From: Ophiodon elongatus
Lineage: Eukaryota > Chordata > Actinopteri > Perciformes > Hexagrammidae
Direction of reading: 5' to 3'
Assembly: GCA_016806645.1 (NCBI GenBank)
Contig: JACSYO010000928.1
Span: 660,001 to 724,000, forward strand
DNA: 64,000 bases
Part shown: positions 40,833-52,239 of the stretch, one piece after another
Numbering within the stretch: position 1 is the stretch's first letter
Layout of the letters: each line of letters opens with the position of its first letter
Program-made: the position numbers and the translations under genes
The notes under the pieces: model-generated
What the model saw: only the letters and a program-made list of their open reading frames with translations
The model's database searches: none
Told to the model about the DNA's origin: nothing

Positions 40833-40900
40833 AAGAAAGAGGGACAGATCGGGAGAGGAGCAATTCTGAATCTACATAGTTAATGAACACCATTTCACTG

Positions 40901-40915
40901 GTTACCAGCGGCAAC
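40901..40915 (+). promoter_or_regulatory. RFX X-box-like motif
   Basis: GTTACCAGCGGCAAC: two perfect half-sites with a three-base spacer, which lies within the accepted 0-3 spacing. Confidence 0.33.
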
Positions 40916-41718
40916 CAAAGTGGCTGCAGAAAACATTCCCATGCCACTCTGCCAGTCTGTTTTGGGTGAGCGCGTGTGCGTGCACATGTGTCAAAGAGAG
41001 GTCGAACTGGACAAGTCCATTCAAATGAGTGGTATTTTTTCCTCCGTTTTCACGTACAATAACCAGAATGTGGTTCTTCTCCCTGGCCCAGACTCGTCGT
41101 GTATAAAAGCTGCAGCCATTAGAGCTCCAGCCTTTTTAGAAACACGGGGAGAAATAACAGGAATAGATGGAAAATAGTACACTGCACAGAGAGGGGGACG
41201 ACGGCTGAAAATGGTGATGAATTATGTGTGATGATGTGAGGTTGTGAGTATGGGTACTCCAGTAAGTGCGTATGAGTGTGTGCAAAAAAAGCCAACCGAA
41301 AACCATCCTAACCATAAATGCGCCTTTCCAAGCCAGACCATAGCTTTGATTCTGAACTAACTTTCACCACTGCCCTTGGTGTCCTAAAAGAACTTCAGCC
41401 ACTGATGAAGTTAATGAAAAATGATGTGTTGAGATCAGTTTACATCAACATCCTTATTTTAGTGGGGTTTTCTTTGTTTGTTTACTCACAATTATAATTT
41501 TTACAGCATTATTCATCCTTCTGTATTAGAGGGGAGAGCTGACAGAAAAGATGGAGGGTGAGCGGGCCCAAAAAGCTTCGGAAACCAGACTCAAAGCGTC
41601 ATGACTTCATACGTCCAAGAAGTTCACAGCCCTGATTGTCACACCGGTGTTCAGCACAGGAGTGCTGAGCAAACAAAAACACCACTGTTTTATTTTCACA
41701 AAGTAGCCACGGGTCTGG

Positions 41719-41752
<34 letters not shown>
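41719..41752. repeat. (CT)17 microsatellite
   Basis: Perfect CT array. Confidence 0.95.
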
Positions 41753-41754
<2 letters not shown>

Positions 41755-42027
41755 GTTTTTCACCCGCTGCTGTGCATTCCAATAAAAGTCTCCACAGATA
41801 ATGAACGTTAGTCGGCCGTCCGCAGCCAAACCTCGGCTCCGATGGCGGCTATGACTGTCCACTGTGGTGTCTGTGCGTTAGTCATCTCAGGATGAATGAG
41901 TCACCGGAGAGAAAAACCTCAAGCACCACCCAGGTAACAGTTCAGCCACACATTAAAAAACACACAGCACCGAGATGAGCAAGGTGGGGGGGATTGTGAG
42001 GCCGGACTTCTGTTGCGTGGCGTTATG

Positions 42028-42041
42028 CTGCCACCATGTGG
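42028..42041 (-). promoter_or_regulatory. CTCF-like motif, reverse orientation
   Basis: The minus strand reads CCACATGGTGGCAG, close to the CTCF core. It faces the forward motif at 36249, so the two are convergent. Confidence 0.38.
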
Positions 42042-42769
42042 CCGGTTTAAGGACGACCGGAGCCCGGCGGAGGCACGCGGCTGCAAAAGCATGGAGCACG
42101 GTGAAGGAATGTCATCCAGGAGTTTGGAGTTAAATGACCAGAAATAAAAGAAGTGACGGACCTGTATGCACAACATGTAATCAGGATCCAGGTGAGAGAT
42201 CGCAGGCTGTACTACTACTGTGAATGTGTATCATTGTTATTAAGGCACCTTCGTACCCTGAGTACACCACTACAGGTGTTCTCAATTATCTCTGATTAGA
42301 CCTCGTCTGGGGACCGCGTGGGAGCGTACGCCTCCTGATTCTCAAGTCGTACACCTGTTGGAGCGGGAGAACTTCTACCTTCATTATTTTCATTAGCGCG
42401 TGCATTTTATTCGACCTGAGCCGAGGACTAATCTTAAAATAAGGGATTTTGACGAGTCTTTGAAGATAAGTTTGTTGTGGAGGACACAAAATCTCTTATC
42501 TTAATGAGCAGACCTCGTACCCTGACACACACATATGGCTGTTTGCATTACAGCTAGATGATGTGTAAACTAAATTGGAGCAGAGGAGGCACACCAGAAC
42601 GTAACTGAAACACAAAAACAAAGACCCTGCAATGCACTGGAGACAAAACGCAGACAAAGAGCGCCCAAAGGTGGAATTCAAAAGGCAGGTGTTCGGATGG
42701 GAAGGAGACGAATGTCGTGATACGAGGAGCAGATGTGATGGAAAGAGAATAACTGCTTTTTCACCTGGC

Positions 42770-42965
42770 ACTTAATCAGTACTGACAGAGCACATTGTTT
42801 TCAAATCCTCCTCGCAATCCTTACAGACGCTTGATTATTTTCTCCTGGCAATTTGGGATTTTAGTTAAGCTCATCTGTGTGTCGCACAAATAAGAATAAG
42901 CTACATGCAAATGAGAAAATCCACAGAGAAGCAGCGCTCGTCTGCTGATCTCGGCCGGCTAAGAC
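42770..42965. promoter_or_regulatory. Putative conserved non-coding element with POU octamer
   Basis: Unique sequence with an exact ATGCAAAT octamer at 42905-42912 inside CTACATGCAAATGAGAAAAT. It also holds TTGATTATTTTCTCC and CAATTTGGGATTTTAG. No frames, no repeats. Confidence 0.33.
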
Positions 42966-43469
42966 CAGATTTGTGAACTAGATGAGCCTTCCACTCTGCT
43001 CCGTACAAACACTGTTGAATATGAGCAAAAGTCCTGTCTTACAAGTGAAAATGTGAAGCTAATTTGGTTGCATATGCTATATATTATATAGGTTTGGTCA
43101 ATGATGGTTACACGGTAGTCTTTAGCTTAACTATCACAAAATCAATATTTTCAAAGAGGGAATATCCATGTAAGTTGTCCCTGCTATTGGTGATCAAAGT
43201 GGCAATGTGGCAGGTCAGCAGACATCCATACTTACTCCAGTACCTCGGCCAACGTACTGTGAGTCTTTCAAGCTAACGCGGAGCGTGACCACAGGACTAT
43301 TCAACGGCAAAACAAGTGTTGTTCCTCTTCTCATCATCTTTACGGAGAGTGGGAAGGACAGAGTTACTGCACGGGGGCAGACACAGGACATGGGAATGAA
43401 AATATGGGAAAGACCGATTTAAAGACAGTACGGACGATACCACGGGAAGGAAAACAACTTGGAGGAGTT

Positions 43470-43700
43470 CCCATCGCCATGCCCTCCTCTAGACTCCACA
43501 TGGGCCACATCATCAGGCTAATTACCCCAGTAATTACTGTACTAATGCCGAAAAGGCCTTGAGGCATCCTGTTTTGATTGAGGCCACTGGAAGTTGGGCG
43601 GCTCGGGGGAATAGCGAAGCTCTCGAACTGCTGCCAGTGCGCCATTCAACATCTGTCATCGCTGGCCTTTCAGTTGATGTGTCCAAGTGTGTGCTTGCTG
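43470..43700. promoter_or_regulatory. Putative conserved non-coding element
   Basis: Contains CATCATCAGGCTAATTACC and CCAGTAATTACTGTACTAATG, giving three TAAT cores within 40 bases and a near-palindromic AGTAATTACT, then a GC-balanced unique tail (TTGATTGAGGCCACTGG). No coding evidence. Confidence 0.35.
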
Positions 43701-44886
43701 GTGTCAGAGAGGTATACACTGTACAAAAACAATGACATTTTCATAATGCTCAATAGCACTCCCCCCCACACACACACTCTCTGGACTCTAAGCTGGCATC
43801 ATACTGGTGTGTCGCTACCAACAACCACTTCATCTTTTAATGACTGTAATCAGAGAATTAAGTGGCTGTGCACCCTGAGGCCCTCCACTGCACCTCCCTG
43901 CTGTTATCCAACAGCATAACAGCAGGGATATCTATAGGAATATCCATCGGACTTGAGTGTCTATGTTTTTATAATAAGGTAGTAGTTCATAATTAAATCC
44001 CTCATTCATGCAGGCATGAAAATACAGGAGGAAGCATGTATTATCATTATCGTCATCACAAAAAAAAAAGCAGTGCCCTCAGTCCTTTAGTCCACACATT
44101 ATCAATTTAAAATGTGAAAAAGACTCAGGGTGGCGTACAATTTCTGGTAATTTCATTTCAACTAACTCAGAAAAGGCTCTTCATCTTTTATTCACGCTCC
44201 TTCCATCGTGTTGTTCCTGTATCAATACCGAATCAAATAACTTGCTATAGTCTGAAGGGTTGCTAATATAGCCAATGAAGCGGAGAATAAACACCCAATT
44301 CTGCAGGTTTGTCCCCTTTCAGCTCCTCGTGTTGGTCAGCGTAGTCCCTGATGTAACAGACATTCTCTTATGGACCTCTACACAACCACTCCCCTCTGAC
44401 AAGCTCACTAATGCTGACTATGTCCACCCAGCATCCTGATAGAGGAAAACCAACATAAATAGGTGGCAGCAGTTGACATAGAACTTTTTAGGTGGCTGGT
44501 TTCGGACCAAAGCTGCTCTATCTATCTAAACCCTTTTCACTCAGCTACCAATAACTTATTCTTAGCACTGTAACAGACGATAATGACTCAATGCTGACTC
44601 GGTCTTTTGGGGTGTTTCATGATCATCACATCTGATCACATGGCATGCATGTATCAGATGGGGACTTAGGCAATGACAACAAATGGAGAGCTTTGCAAAA
44701 AACAACCCATTGCGTCCAAAAAGAGCTTTAGTCTGTCGCACACGACTGATTGAAACAGATGGGAAGTAAACGACTTAACAGCTGTCGAGCATATACCGTA
44801 AAAATGCTTCTCTTTTGCTAAGTGCAAACTAAGGGAGATCTTTCTTCACGGGGACACAACATATTCTGTATTCTTGGATTTCACAA

Positions 44887-45309
44887 TTATTGAGGCTGCT
44901 TCGTGAGCAGTTTGTGAAGCTGGCTGGAAAGCAATCGCTTCGCCGACGCATCACTGCTACTCGTGGAAGCCTCTGCATCGCTCCCTGCTGTCCCTCCCTC
45001 AGGTGAACGCTTTCGGTCAGAGAGGCAAATGTGCGGGTTTACAAACAGATCCGGTGAGAACTGACACGTCTGTGTCACTTCTGATTCTTCCATTAGAGCC
45101 TCGCGAATGCCATTTAAGTATATGATATCTGATATCTGACATCTGTATGTATACACGCAAGACGTTCTCCGGCTATCTTTCATGAGTGTGATGCGGATGC
45201 TTGAAGGATTATGTGTGAGCACACTCTGTACCAGGAACAGGGACGCGTCTCTTGAACCAATCCAGACGACCCACGGACCTTTTGTCCGCAGCAACATGCA
45301 GAATATCAA
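44887..45309 (-). other. Orphan 140-codon open frame, probably not coding
   Basis: The frame is open and its C-terminal half looks protein-like (DRKRSPEGGTAGSD, SSDASAKRLLSSQLHKLL) in CpG-retaining sequence. No convincing acceptor precedes it, and it is not recognised. It could be a terminal exon of an unidentified minus-strand gene; more likely chance. Confidence 0.15.
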
Positions 45310-45734
45310 TCGCCTTATTGGAATAACTGGGAACCACTGAGCTTCCTGCCAGTATTATTATCATTGTTATTATTAAGAGGCCCGCATGTGTGTGAGGACG
45401 TATTCATGTACATGTTCTTTTTGAAGTCCGTCTTGTTTGTTTCCTGTGGGTTTCCGGTGAATCACTAAGCGAGTGACAAACAACTGCTCGGATTCAAAAA
45501 AATACAAACGAGGGAACATTGACTCCCCTTGTTTCATTTAACGGAGAAACTTTGTGAGTCATCTCACAAACAGAGTGTGTGTCAGACTGAAGTGCTGCAA
45601 ATCAGCACGGACAAGGCATAATGTGGTTACAGCCGTTCAATCAACAAGAATCATACGGCTCTTACTTTGATTATGTGGTGACCCGGCCCCCAGCTGCATT
45701 TACACACACAGACAGATTCATACATAAATAAAAG

Positions 45735-45735
<1 letters not shown>

Positions 45736-45786
<51 letters not shown>

Positions 45787-45793
45787 ACACACA
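45736..45793. repeat. (AC)n microsatellite
   Basis: About 28 AC units with one AT interruption. Confidence 0.96.
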
Positions 45794-45799
45794 TATTTA

Positions 45800-48623
45800 C
45801 AGAGGTAAAACAGATGTTCCCTCAGTTCTTGACACTCAAACTAATGTATTTTGATCGTCCATATTAGAAACACGTCGCCTCAGAAAAGGCTCCCTGAGAC
45901 TTGTGACTACACGCTTTGTCCTTTTTTTCGGATGGTAAAATATTTCATCAGCTCAAGATGCTTCCAGTAGCATGGAGGTGACTTCAGATCAGCGCCCGTT
46001 GGTCAAACCAATACCGGCCGAGCAGCGAGGGGAATGATGTGTGACGTTATCAGGCGACAAACTACCGGCTGGTATGCCGACTGAATTTTAAAAGATAAGA
46101 TACAGCTCGGCTAGTTTTCCTGTGTCTCAGCTGTGTGCCCTCCCCTACGAAGCTTATCTCATCAGACTAATTAATCACTGTTCTCTATGTGGGTCGCTTA
46201 CAGATTCACATAAGTATAACTTATAATAATACTATGTCAATGATTAACAGATACATGTAACTATGAATATTGTGCTCTTAATAACCCGGATATATGTGTT
46301 AATGTGGCTTCATAGTTTCACGACGCACAAGACATGTATTAAGCACAAACATAAACATTTTCCCTTCCACATGTACGTAATAGTGGAGTCACACACATCC
46401 ATACACACACTGTTGCGTACACACAGACACACACAAAGTAGTATCATTTTATTTTTGTCTGCTCAATAAAACAGTTTCATACCCTACAAGTCCTATCAAT
46501 GTTTTATAGCAAGAGAGGGGGAGGTGGGGTGTGACCTCGCTGGAGACAAGGTGATACATTTACGGTGGATAATTAACTTACACCACCATGTGCACGTTGG
46601 CGGCCTTACAAACAAAGGGTTACATTCTCTTTTCTCTCTGTGCATTTAACTTAAACATTCTTCAGTGTAACTCAGTATGTGTTGCTGCATCATTGCCCTG
46701 ACATTACGGTAAACACCCGAGTTCAAACAATGACACCTGTCTCTGAAAGCCGGAGATAGATGAAAACAAGGTGCTGTTCAGGGGGAAGAACACCGGAACA
46801 ATGCTCCCTTATATAAACCTGCCTCTCTGATGATCTGTAAATATGTTCTTATTTGTGTCTATTTTTCCCCGTCTGGCTGGCAACATCGCCGTCCCCGTGG
46901 AGCTGCACCAAAAGGGACGTTGAATAAAAGCATCCGGCGAACGCATCATCTTGTGTAAGTGTGTAAACCGTTGAATGTGATGTGATTATTGTGATATGGA
47001 ATAATGCTTTCCTAAATGCCCTCTAATGCTGCCGCGCTATTATGAGACATTAAGGCCCGCGTGTCATCTCACCCCAAAACACACGCGGCAGGTCATCAGA
47101 TCCAGCGCCGTCCCCATCGGGCCGACATGAGCGAGATACACGTTTGTAGAGTGTGCTTCTTTCCTTTCTTTTCAGTTCTGTGATGGATCTCCTCCCAAAA
47201 AAGGGCTCCGACTCAAACTCGGCCCACGAGATGTGTCACGGACAACGCGATGAAAAACGAAGAGTCCTTTTGAGTTGTGACTTGTGAATTCCGATTGAAA
47301 TCCAGACGATTCTTTGAACTACTTGTGTCTAAAGATTACATAGTAAAAAATGACTCCCTCATCGGTGCAATATCTCCTTTAAACAGCTTGCGTCCACTTC
47401 CATCTCCCACCGGACGATCCCCTCCCTATGCTGGTGTCCTCTGACACCTGTGACACAGGAGAATCAATTACAAAGTTCAGGCTGGTAATGAGGTGTCCAG
47501 TTACCTGATCCAGTGACCAAGGGACAATATAGAGGTCTTCAATCATTAATGCAGATTCACCTGCCCAATGTCTGGCATCACTAGCCTCAAAAGATCCAAT
47601 GGAACACACACTGAGGATTGTCACAAAAGGATCGTGGGTTTTTTTTCGGCCGCTAAAACTGTGCAAAAAGAAACCGTGTGATTCTCAAAGCACCCGCATA
47701 TAGAGTGAAATGCACCCCTAACGTCTCGTTGCTCCTGTGCTCATTGCACGCATTTTAATAAGGTTATATGGATATATTTGACAGAATCTGACCCTTTTTA
47801 TGCAAATAGGCCTCAGTCCAATGCGCAAAGATCGCTAATAGCCACACTATGAGCCTCAAGCAGTTAAAGTTAAGTAAAGTGAAATTATCAGCGTCTTCAG
47901 AGAGTTGGTGGTAACGGTCCGCTCAAATTCAATTATTTTTAATATCTTCTGTGGCAGATAAAAGATCATGGGGCTATCAGCGGCAGCAAACCGTTATTTG
48001 TGATTTGGCTCCCAACTGTATTGAAAATATAACAGAAGATACAAACATTCCAATTTCAGATGAAATATAAAAGTACAGTCACAAGTAAGACAATTATCGT
48101 TTCACAATTAGATCAAATATGGAGAAGTTGGTCAGGGCTCAACACTTTTAGAAGATGGAAAATAATCAGCAGCTTTGGGTTGCCAAAGTTGCCAGCTAGA
48201 GTGACGATGTTTCAATCGCTGAAACTTCATAATTTGAGTTAAAAAAAAGTCAGGTGTAACGGATTGATGTGTTAAAACATCTGAAAGAAAAAGGCGGTAA
48301 GAGAGCTACAGCACGGAGAGACAGAGAGTCACGATGTCTTCGTTTGAGAGCTGCTGTGAATGTCTGCATGACGGCACATTCTCGCAGCGAGAACAAGAAA
48401 CGTAAGCCATGTTCTACTAAATGACCATATGTATTGTAGCAACCTCCACATCACCTTCAATCCACACAACACTTGTGCCGTTGTGTGGTACTGTGTAGTC
48501 TGTGTACCTGCGCCGGCGTGGGTGTATGTGTGAACATGTGTCAGAAGGAATTCACTCCTGTGGCTGTGGGAGGTGTGAAAGCCAAGATTAGTTTTTTGAG
48601 TCAAACTCCTACATAGTTTGATT

Positions 48624-48624
<1 letters not shown>
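45800..48624. other. Gene-free stretch downstream of exon 3
   Basis: Should hold intron 3 of the minus-strand gene. A POU octamer is at 47800-47807, and a TCAGACTAATTAATCACTG patch at about 46162-46180. The 95-codon minus frame at 47379-47666 has no phase-0 acceptor. No exon 4 was recognised. Confidence 0.5.
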
Positions 48625-48654
<30 letters not shown>

Positions 48655-48656
48655 AA
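48625..48656. repeat. Poly-A tract (poly-U in the minus-strand transcript) next to exon 3
   Basis: Thirty-two bases, all A except one G. In the transcript of the minus-strand gene this is a U-tract beginning 14 bases after the exon-3 donor. Confidence 0.95.
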
Positions 48657-48670
48657 GGGATCAAACTTAC

Positions 48671-48909
48671 AAACTTCCTCTTCAGCTTGCCCTTGTTGCT
48701 ACGGGTCGGCTTGCTCTCGACGACAGCCGCAGAGCCGTAGTCCGAGCCCATGTCCAGGTGGTCATCCGCTGAGACGCTCTTGCGGAGGTAGGCAGATCGC
48801 GCCCGGAAGTGGGAGAAGGGGGACTGAGAGCGAGGACGGGCCACGCTGCACCCGCCGTGCTCTGGCTCATCTCCGCCCTCCATGTCATCCTCCAAACGCC
48901 ACAGCTCCC
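48671..48909 (-). CDS. Third coding exon of the same gene (residues 101-180)
   Basis: A textbook acceptor (pyrimidine-rich CCTTTTTTGTTCCTCCC...CTCCTCCAG|GG) precedes GG GAG CTG TGG. The two Gs complete the Gly started in exon 2. Then 79 codons follow, ending AAG AGG AAG TTT|GTAAGT. The peptide starts ELWRLEDDMEGGDEPEHGG, an acidic patch. It continues RPRSQSPFSHFRARSAY and LRKSVSADDHLDMGSDYG, and ends in the basic stretch NKGKLKRKF. The repeated RxxS/RKSxS sites look like basophilic-kinase or 14-3-3-type sites (inference). The donor lacks the usual exonic G at -1 but has perfect GTAAGT. Frame and phase agree with exons 1 and 2, so the 239-base exon is secure. The following exon must start in phase 0 and was not found with confidence. 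Confidence 0.88.
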
Positions 48910-50666
48910 CTGGAGGAGAGCAGATGGGAGGAACAAAAAAGGACAAATGATGGGATTAGGGAACAGTCAGGAAGGAAACAAGAGAAGAGGAAAGAGAAAG
49001 GAAAGAGAAGGGTTGGAGATATATGAGAGGAAGACAGACTGGACGGATAATGAATATTTATTTCTACAATGTGATTATGGCAAACGTACTCCACAAATTG
49101 TGGAATGTCATCCACTGATTGCTTTCATGAAATCTTTCCTGGATGTAATCACGCTTCCTTTAAAAGGTGCATTATTCTCCGCCGGGCCTCCTTAACGACT
49201 TGATTATGATTCCATACGCTCCAGAGAAATGATGGCTCGTGTATAATGAAGAGGAAGGAACACATTTGCAGTGACACTGGCATTTTTCTCCAGCTCTCAC
49301 ATGATGGATGCGTGCTGCCAGAACCCACTAATCACAGCCGAGTAAAACACTTACTGGTCTTTCAGTTACTTATCTGATGCATGCTGGGTAAGCTACAGAA
49401 ACTCTGTTGATCAAGGAGAGGGACTTTGTGGAGTTAAAAAAAATAGAGCACGAATAGAATATTGAAGCATGCTCACATATAATTATAATTCAAATGTATT
49501 GCTAACTCCGTCACCTGAACAGCTGTACAGTTTTAAGCCAGTTAAGTTGTTAACATCTGCTACTGGACAGAGTTCCTCAGTGTTTCTTCTGAAACTTCAC
49601 CCGTGAGTAAACACTGGTTTCATAAATGAAACATTCGGTCTGTTGCTGACATTATTACAATGTGGGTGTATTATCCTCAAGTACCTAATTTTATTATTAG
49701 GCGGTAACTAGCATTAGCGTCATGTCTCTTTCGGGAAACGAATGTTCCGACAGTATAATTTTAGTCAGTGGACACATCAGCTGTAGTAAAGGATCCGAGA
49801 ATGGAAATCAGTTAGATATTTTATCCAAAAGAAATTGAGGATGGATGAAAACATGAATCAGCTTTGGTAACGAGCTTCTTTTCTTGCTTAAAAGTTATGG
49901 ATTTCAAGTGTTATTTTTCCTCTTTACGGTCCTTACATACATGGCTAGATGTGTCATTTATGACGTGTTTGTGACATTTACATGCCACTTATCTTAATGT
50001 CACGGCATGGGTTTCATATATTCTTTAAATTGCTGATATAAACAAAGTATTAAGATCCTAAAAACATGACAGACCAATTGTTGCATTCAAATATCTGTAA
50101 ATCAAATTGTGACTGACATCAGACAACCTTTTTTTTTTTTTTTTTTTCACAGTTGGATCAAGGATTAGTTTACATAGACCGACATATACAATAAGATGTT
50201 GAAGTTTCAAACAAGGTGTCAAGCCAGCAAAATATTTCAGAGCCTTACCCACCAGGTTTTCGGAGTGACTATCCAATGTTTTTAATAACTTGCGTACTAA
50301 GACTCGTGTCAGACAGATTTATATTAAGCCTTAGAATTGCATTGTAACGACATCGTCTATTAAAAGATTTCTACAGCAGGTCCTTCGGTCGTGACTGTCT
50401 TTGTGAGTGCTTTGAATGATCTGCATGGTGAAATATTACGCTATCAGTTCCACTGCCTGAGCAGCAGCCAAAACGCATCTGGCTTCCAAAGCTGAGCCAA
50501 GAAACACTGCAACAAAACGACTAGGGAGCAACTCCCAACGCAAGCTCCTCGACATACTTGTCACTAATATGGGATGTTGCCTAAATCCGTGAATGAAGTG
50601 TAGCTGGGATATTAAACAACTTGAATTTAAAAAAAAAAAGTTTTCTCAGCACCGCTGGAAAGATTA

Positions 50667-50676
50667 AGAGAGAGCG

Positions 50677-50715
<39 letters not shown>
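50667..50715. repeat. (GA)n microsatellite in intron 2
   Basis: AG array with GAGCGAGCG start and GCGCGAG end. Confidence 0.94.
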
Positions 50716-50716
<1 letters not shown>

Positions 50717-50762
50717 AGTGTGCGCTAGACAGAGAGAGGCCGCATCATGGTCGATGACAGTG

Positions 50763-50775
50763 GTTGCTAGGCAAC
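50763..50775. promoter_or_regulatory. Palindromic RFX X-box in intron 2
   Basis: GTTGCTAGGCAAC has near-perfect dyad symmetry (GTTGC...GCAAC), the classical X-box form. It lies 48 bases after a GA array within the minus-strand gene. Confidence 0.42.
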
Positions 50776-51234
50776 AAGGGGCCATGTGAGACTCTCTCTC
50801 AATTTGATATTTGCAACAGAGCAGCAGTGGGGCAGGGGAAAACCGACAGAGAGACAGACAAAGAAAGGTGAAGTAAGGACACAAAATGGAAGCACTTGGG
50901 CTAAATAAACCAATCACAGGGGATGTCATTAAGTCCAGGACCATTAGAAGTAGTAATAGTACAGATTTAGGAGCCGTGAGGGCTGGGGTTGGCTCACTGC
51001 TCCTCTAAGTGGTGTTATTGAGAACACAACATCCTCATATTTTACACAAGAGAGAGGTCGGGACTGTGAGAGCTGAGAAAGAGTTGGCAGGAGTCGGAGA
51101 GAGAAAAGGAAAGTGCTCTTTCATGTTTCCCTTTTTAACTTTGACTTGAACCACTGCACACGCAATAAACAGCCTAATATCAAAGCTACTAAATATGTGT
51201 GAGGTAATCTGAGCTCCTCTGTGCTTTGTTAACG

Positions 51235-51263
51235 TGGCCGGGCCGGGCCGGGCCGGGCCGGGC
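51235..51263. repeat. (GGCCG)n pentanucleotide array
   Basis: Five-plus copies of GGCCG in intron 2, an isolated 100% GC array in AT-rich surroundings. Each unit creates CCGG and GGCC palindromes. Confidence 0.95.
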
Positions 51264-51430
51264 CATGCCGTACGTATATTCTCGTGTACGTGAGTACGTG
51301 AGTGTCTCTTGTGCCACACTGGCTAGCTAATAGCCGCCGCCGCCGCTTTGCACTGCGTTGCTGCAGAAGCGTAGCAGCAACCCTGCGGTTCCCCCCCAGG
51401 AGAGAGTCTCCACCGTCACCATGTTGAGAG

Positions 51431-51444
51431 CCATGTGGTGGCAA
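51431..51444 (+). promoter_or_regulatory. CTCF-like motif in intron 2
   Basis: CCATGTGGTGGCAA resembles the CTCF core with three mismatches. Weak. Confidence 0.2.
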
Positions 51445-52150
51445 ATAGATGTGCACTGAATTCCACACTGAGCACATTTAACTGAATTTAAACAAAAGAT
51501 AAATTTGCCCTTATGGAAAAAAAAAAACATCCCAACACTTGGGATACGATTTATAATACAATATAATATAATAATGCCACTTGTTCTTGGTGTGTTGGAA
51601 CGGAAGCTGTCTGGAAGACTCACCTTTTGGCTCCTTCATCTGATAAGTTACTTCTGGTCAAAATGAATTTTAGGGCAGCATGGTGGCTCTGGGGTTAGCA
51701 CAGAAATAAGGTTCTGAGAGAGTGTGTTGTTTCACTGCACTGTGAAAACTTTGTGCTTGTGTGAGTTGGTAGCGTCTGAGTTGCAGCCTGTCTCTCTCTG
51801 TGAATCCAGAGGGACTTTGGTTCACTTGAAGTCGAACACTTCGCCTTATTTTAATAAGTTCCTTTTCTCGAATGTTTGCAGTTTCTTTTCTGTCTTTGTA
51901 AAGTTAAACATTTCTTTTCTCTCAAAAGCTGCACAGAGGACAGAGTGCGGCTTCAGGAATTGGAGGGCTGAGGGTTTGTGTGCCTACTGTGCGAGCTTCT
52001 CTAAGACATCACAAATAAGGACTGAAATAACGCAGCCTTTTTTCCCCTTGACACTTGAAACGTGACAATTCTCATCCGCCTGGTGGTGGTGGAGCCTTGA
52101 TCAAGTTGAGTTGTGCGACGTCAATCAGCGGCGACGGGCTGCTGTCAAAC

Positions 52151-52153
52151 GTG

Positions 52154-52225
<72 letters not shown>

Positions 52226-52239
52226 TGTGTGTGTGTGTG
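52151..52239. repeat. (GCGT)n tetranucleotide array flanked by GT
   Basis: About 18 GCGT units between short GT runs in intron 2. Strict purine-pyrimidine alternation with a CpG per unit makes it strongly Z-DNA-prone. Confidence 0.96.

Noticed and set aside
47379..47666. Possible exon 4 of the minus-strand gene
   Set aside because: The only usable acceptor (ATCCTCAG) gives a stop within 24 bases in the required phase 0.
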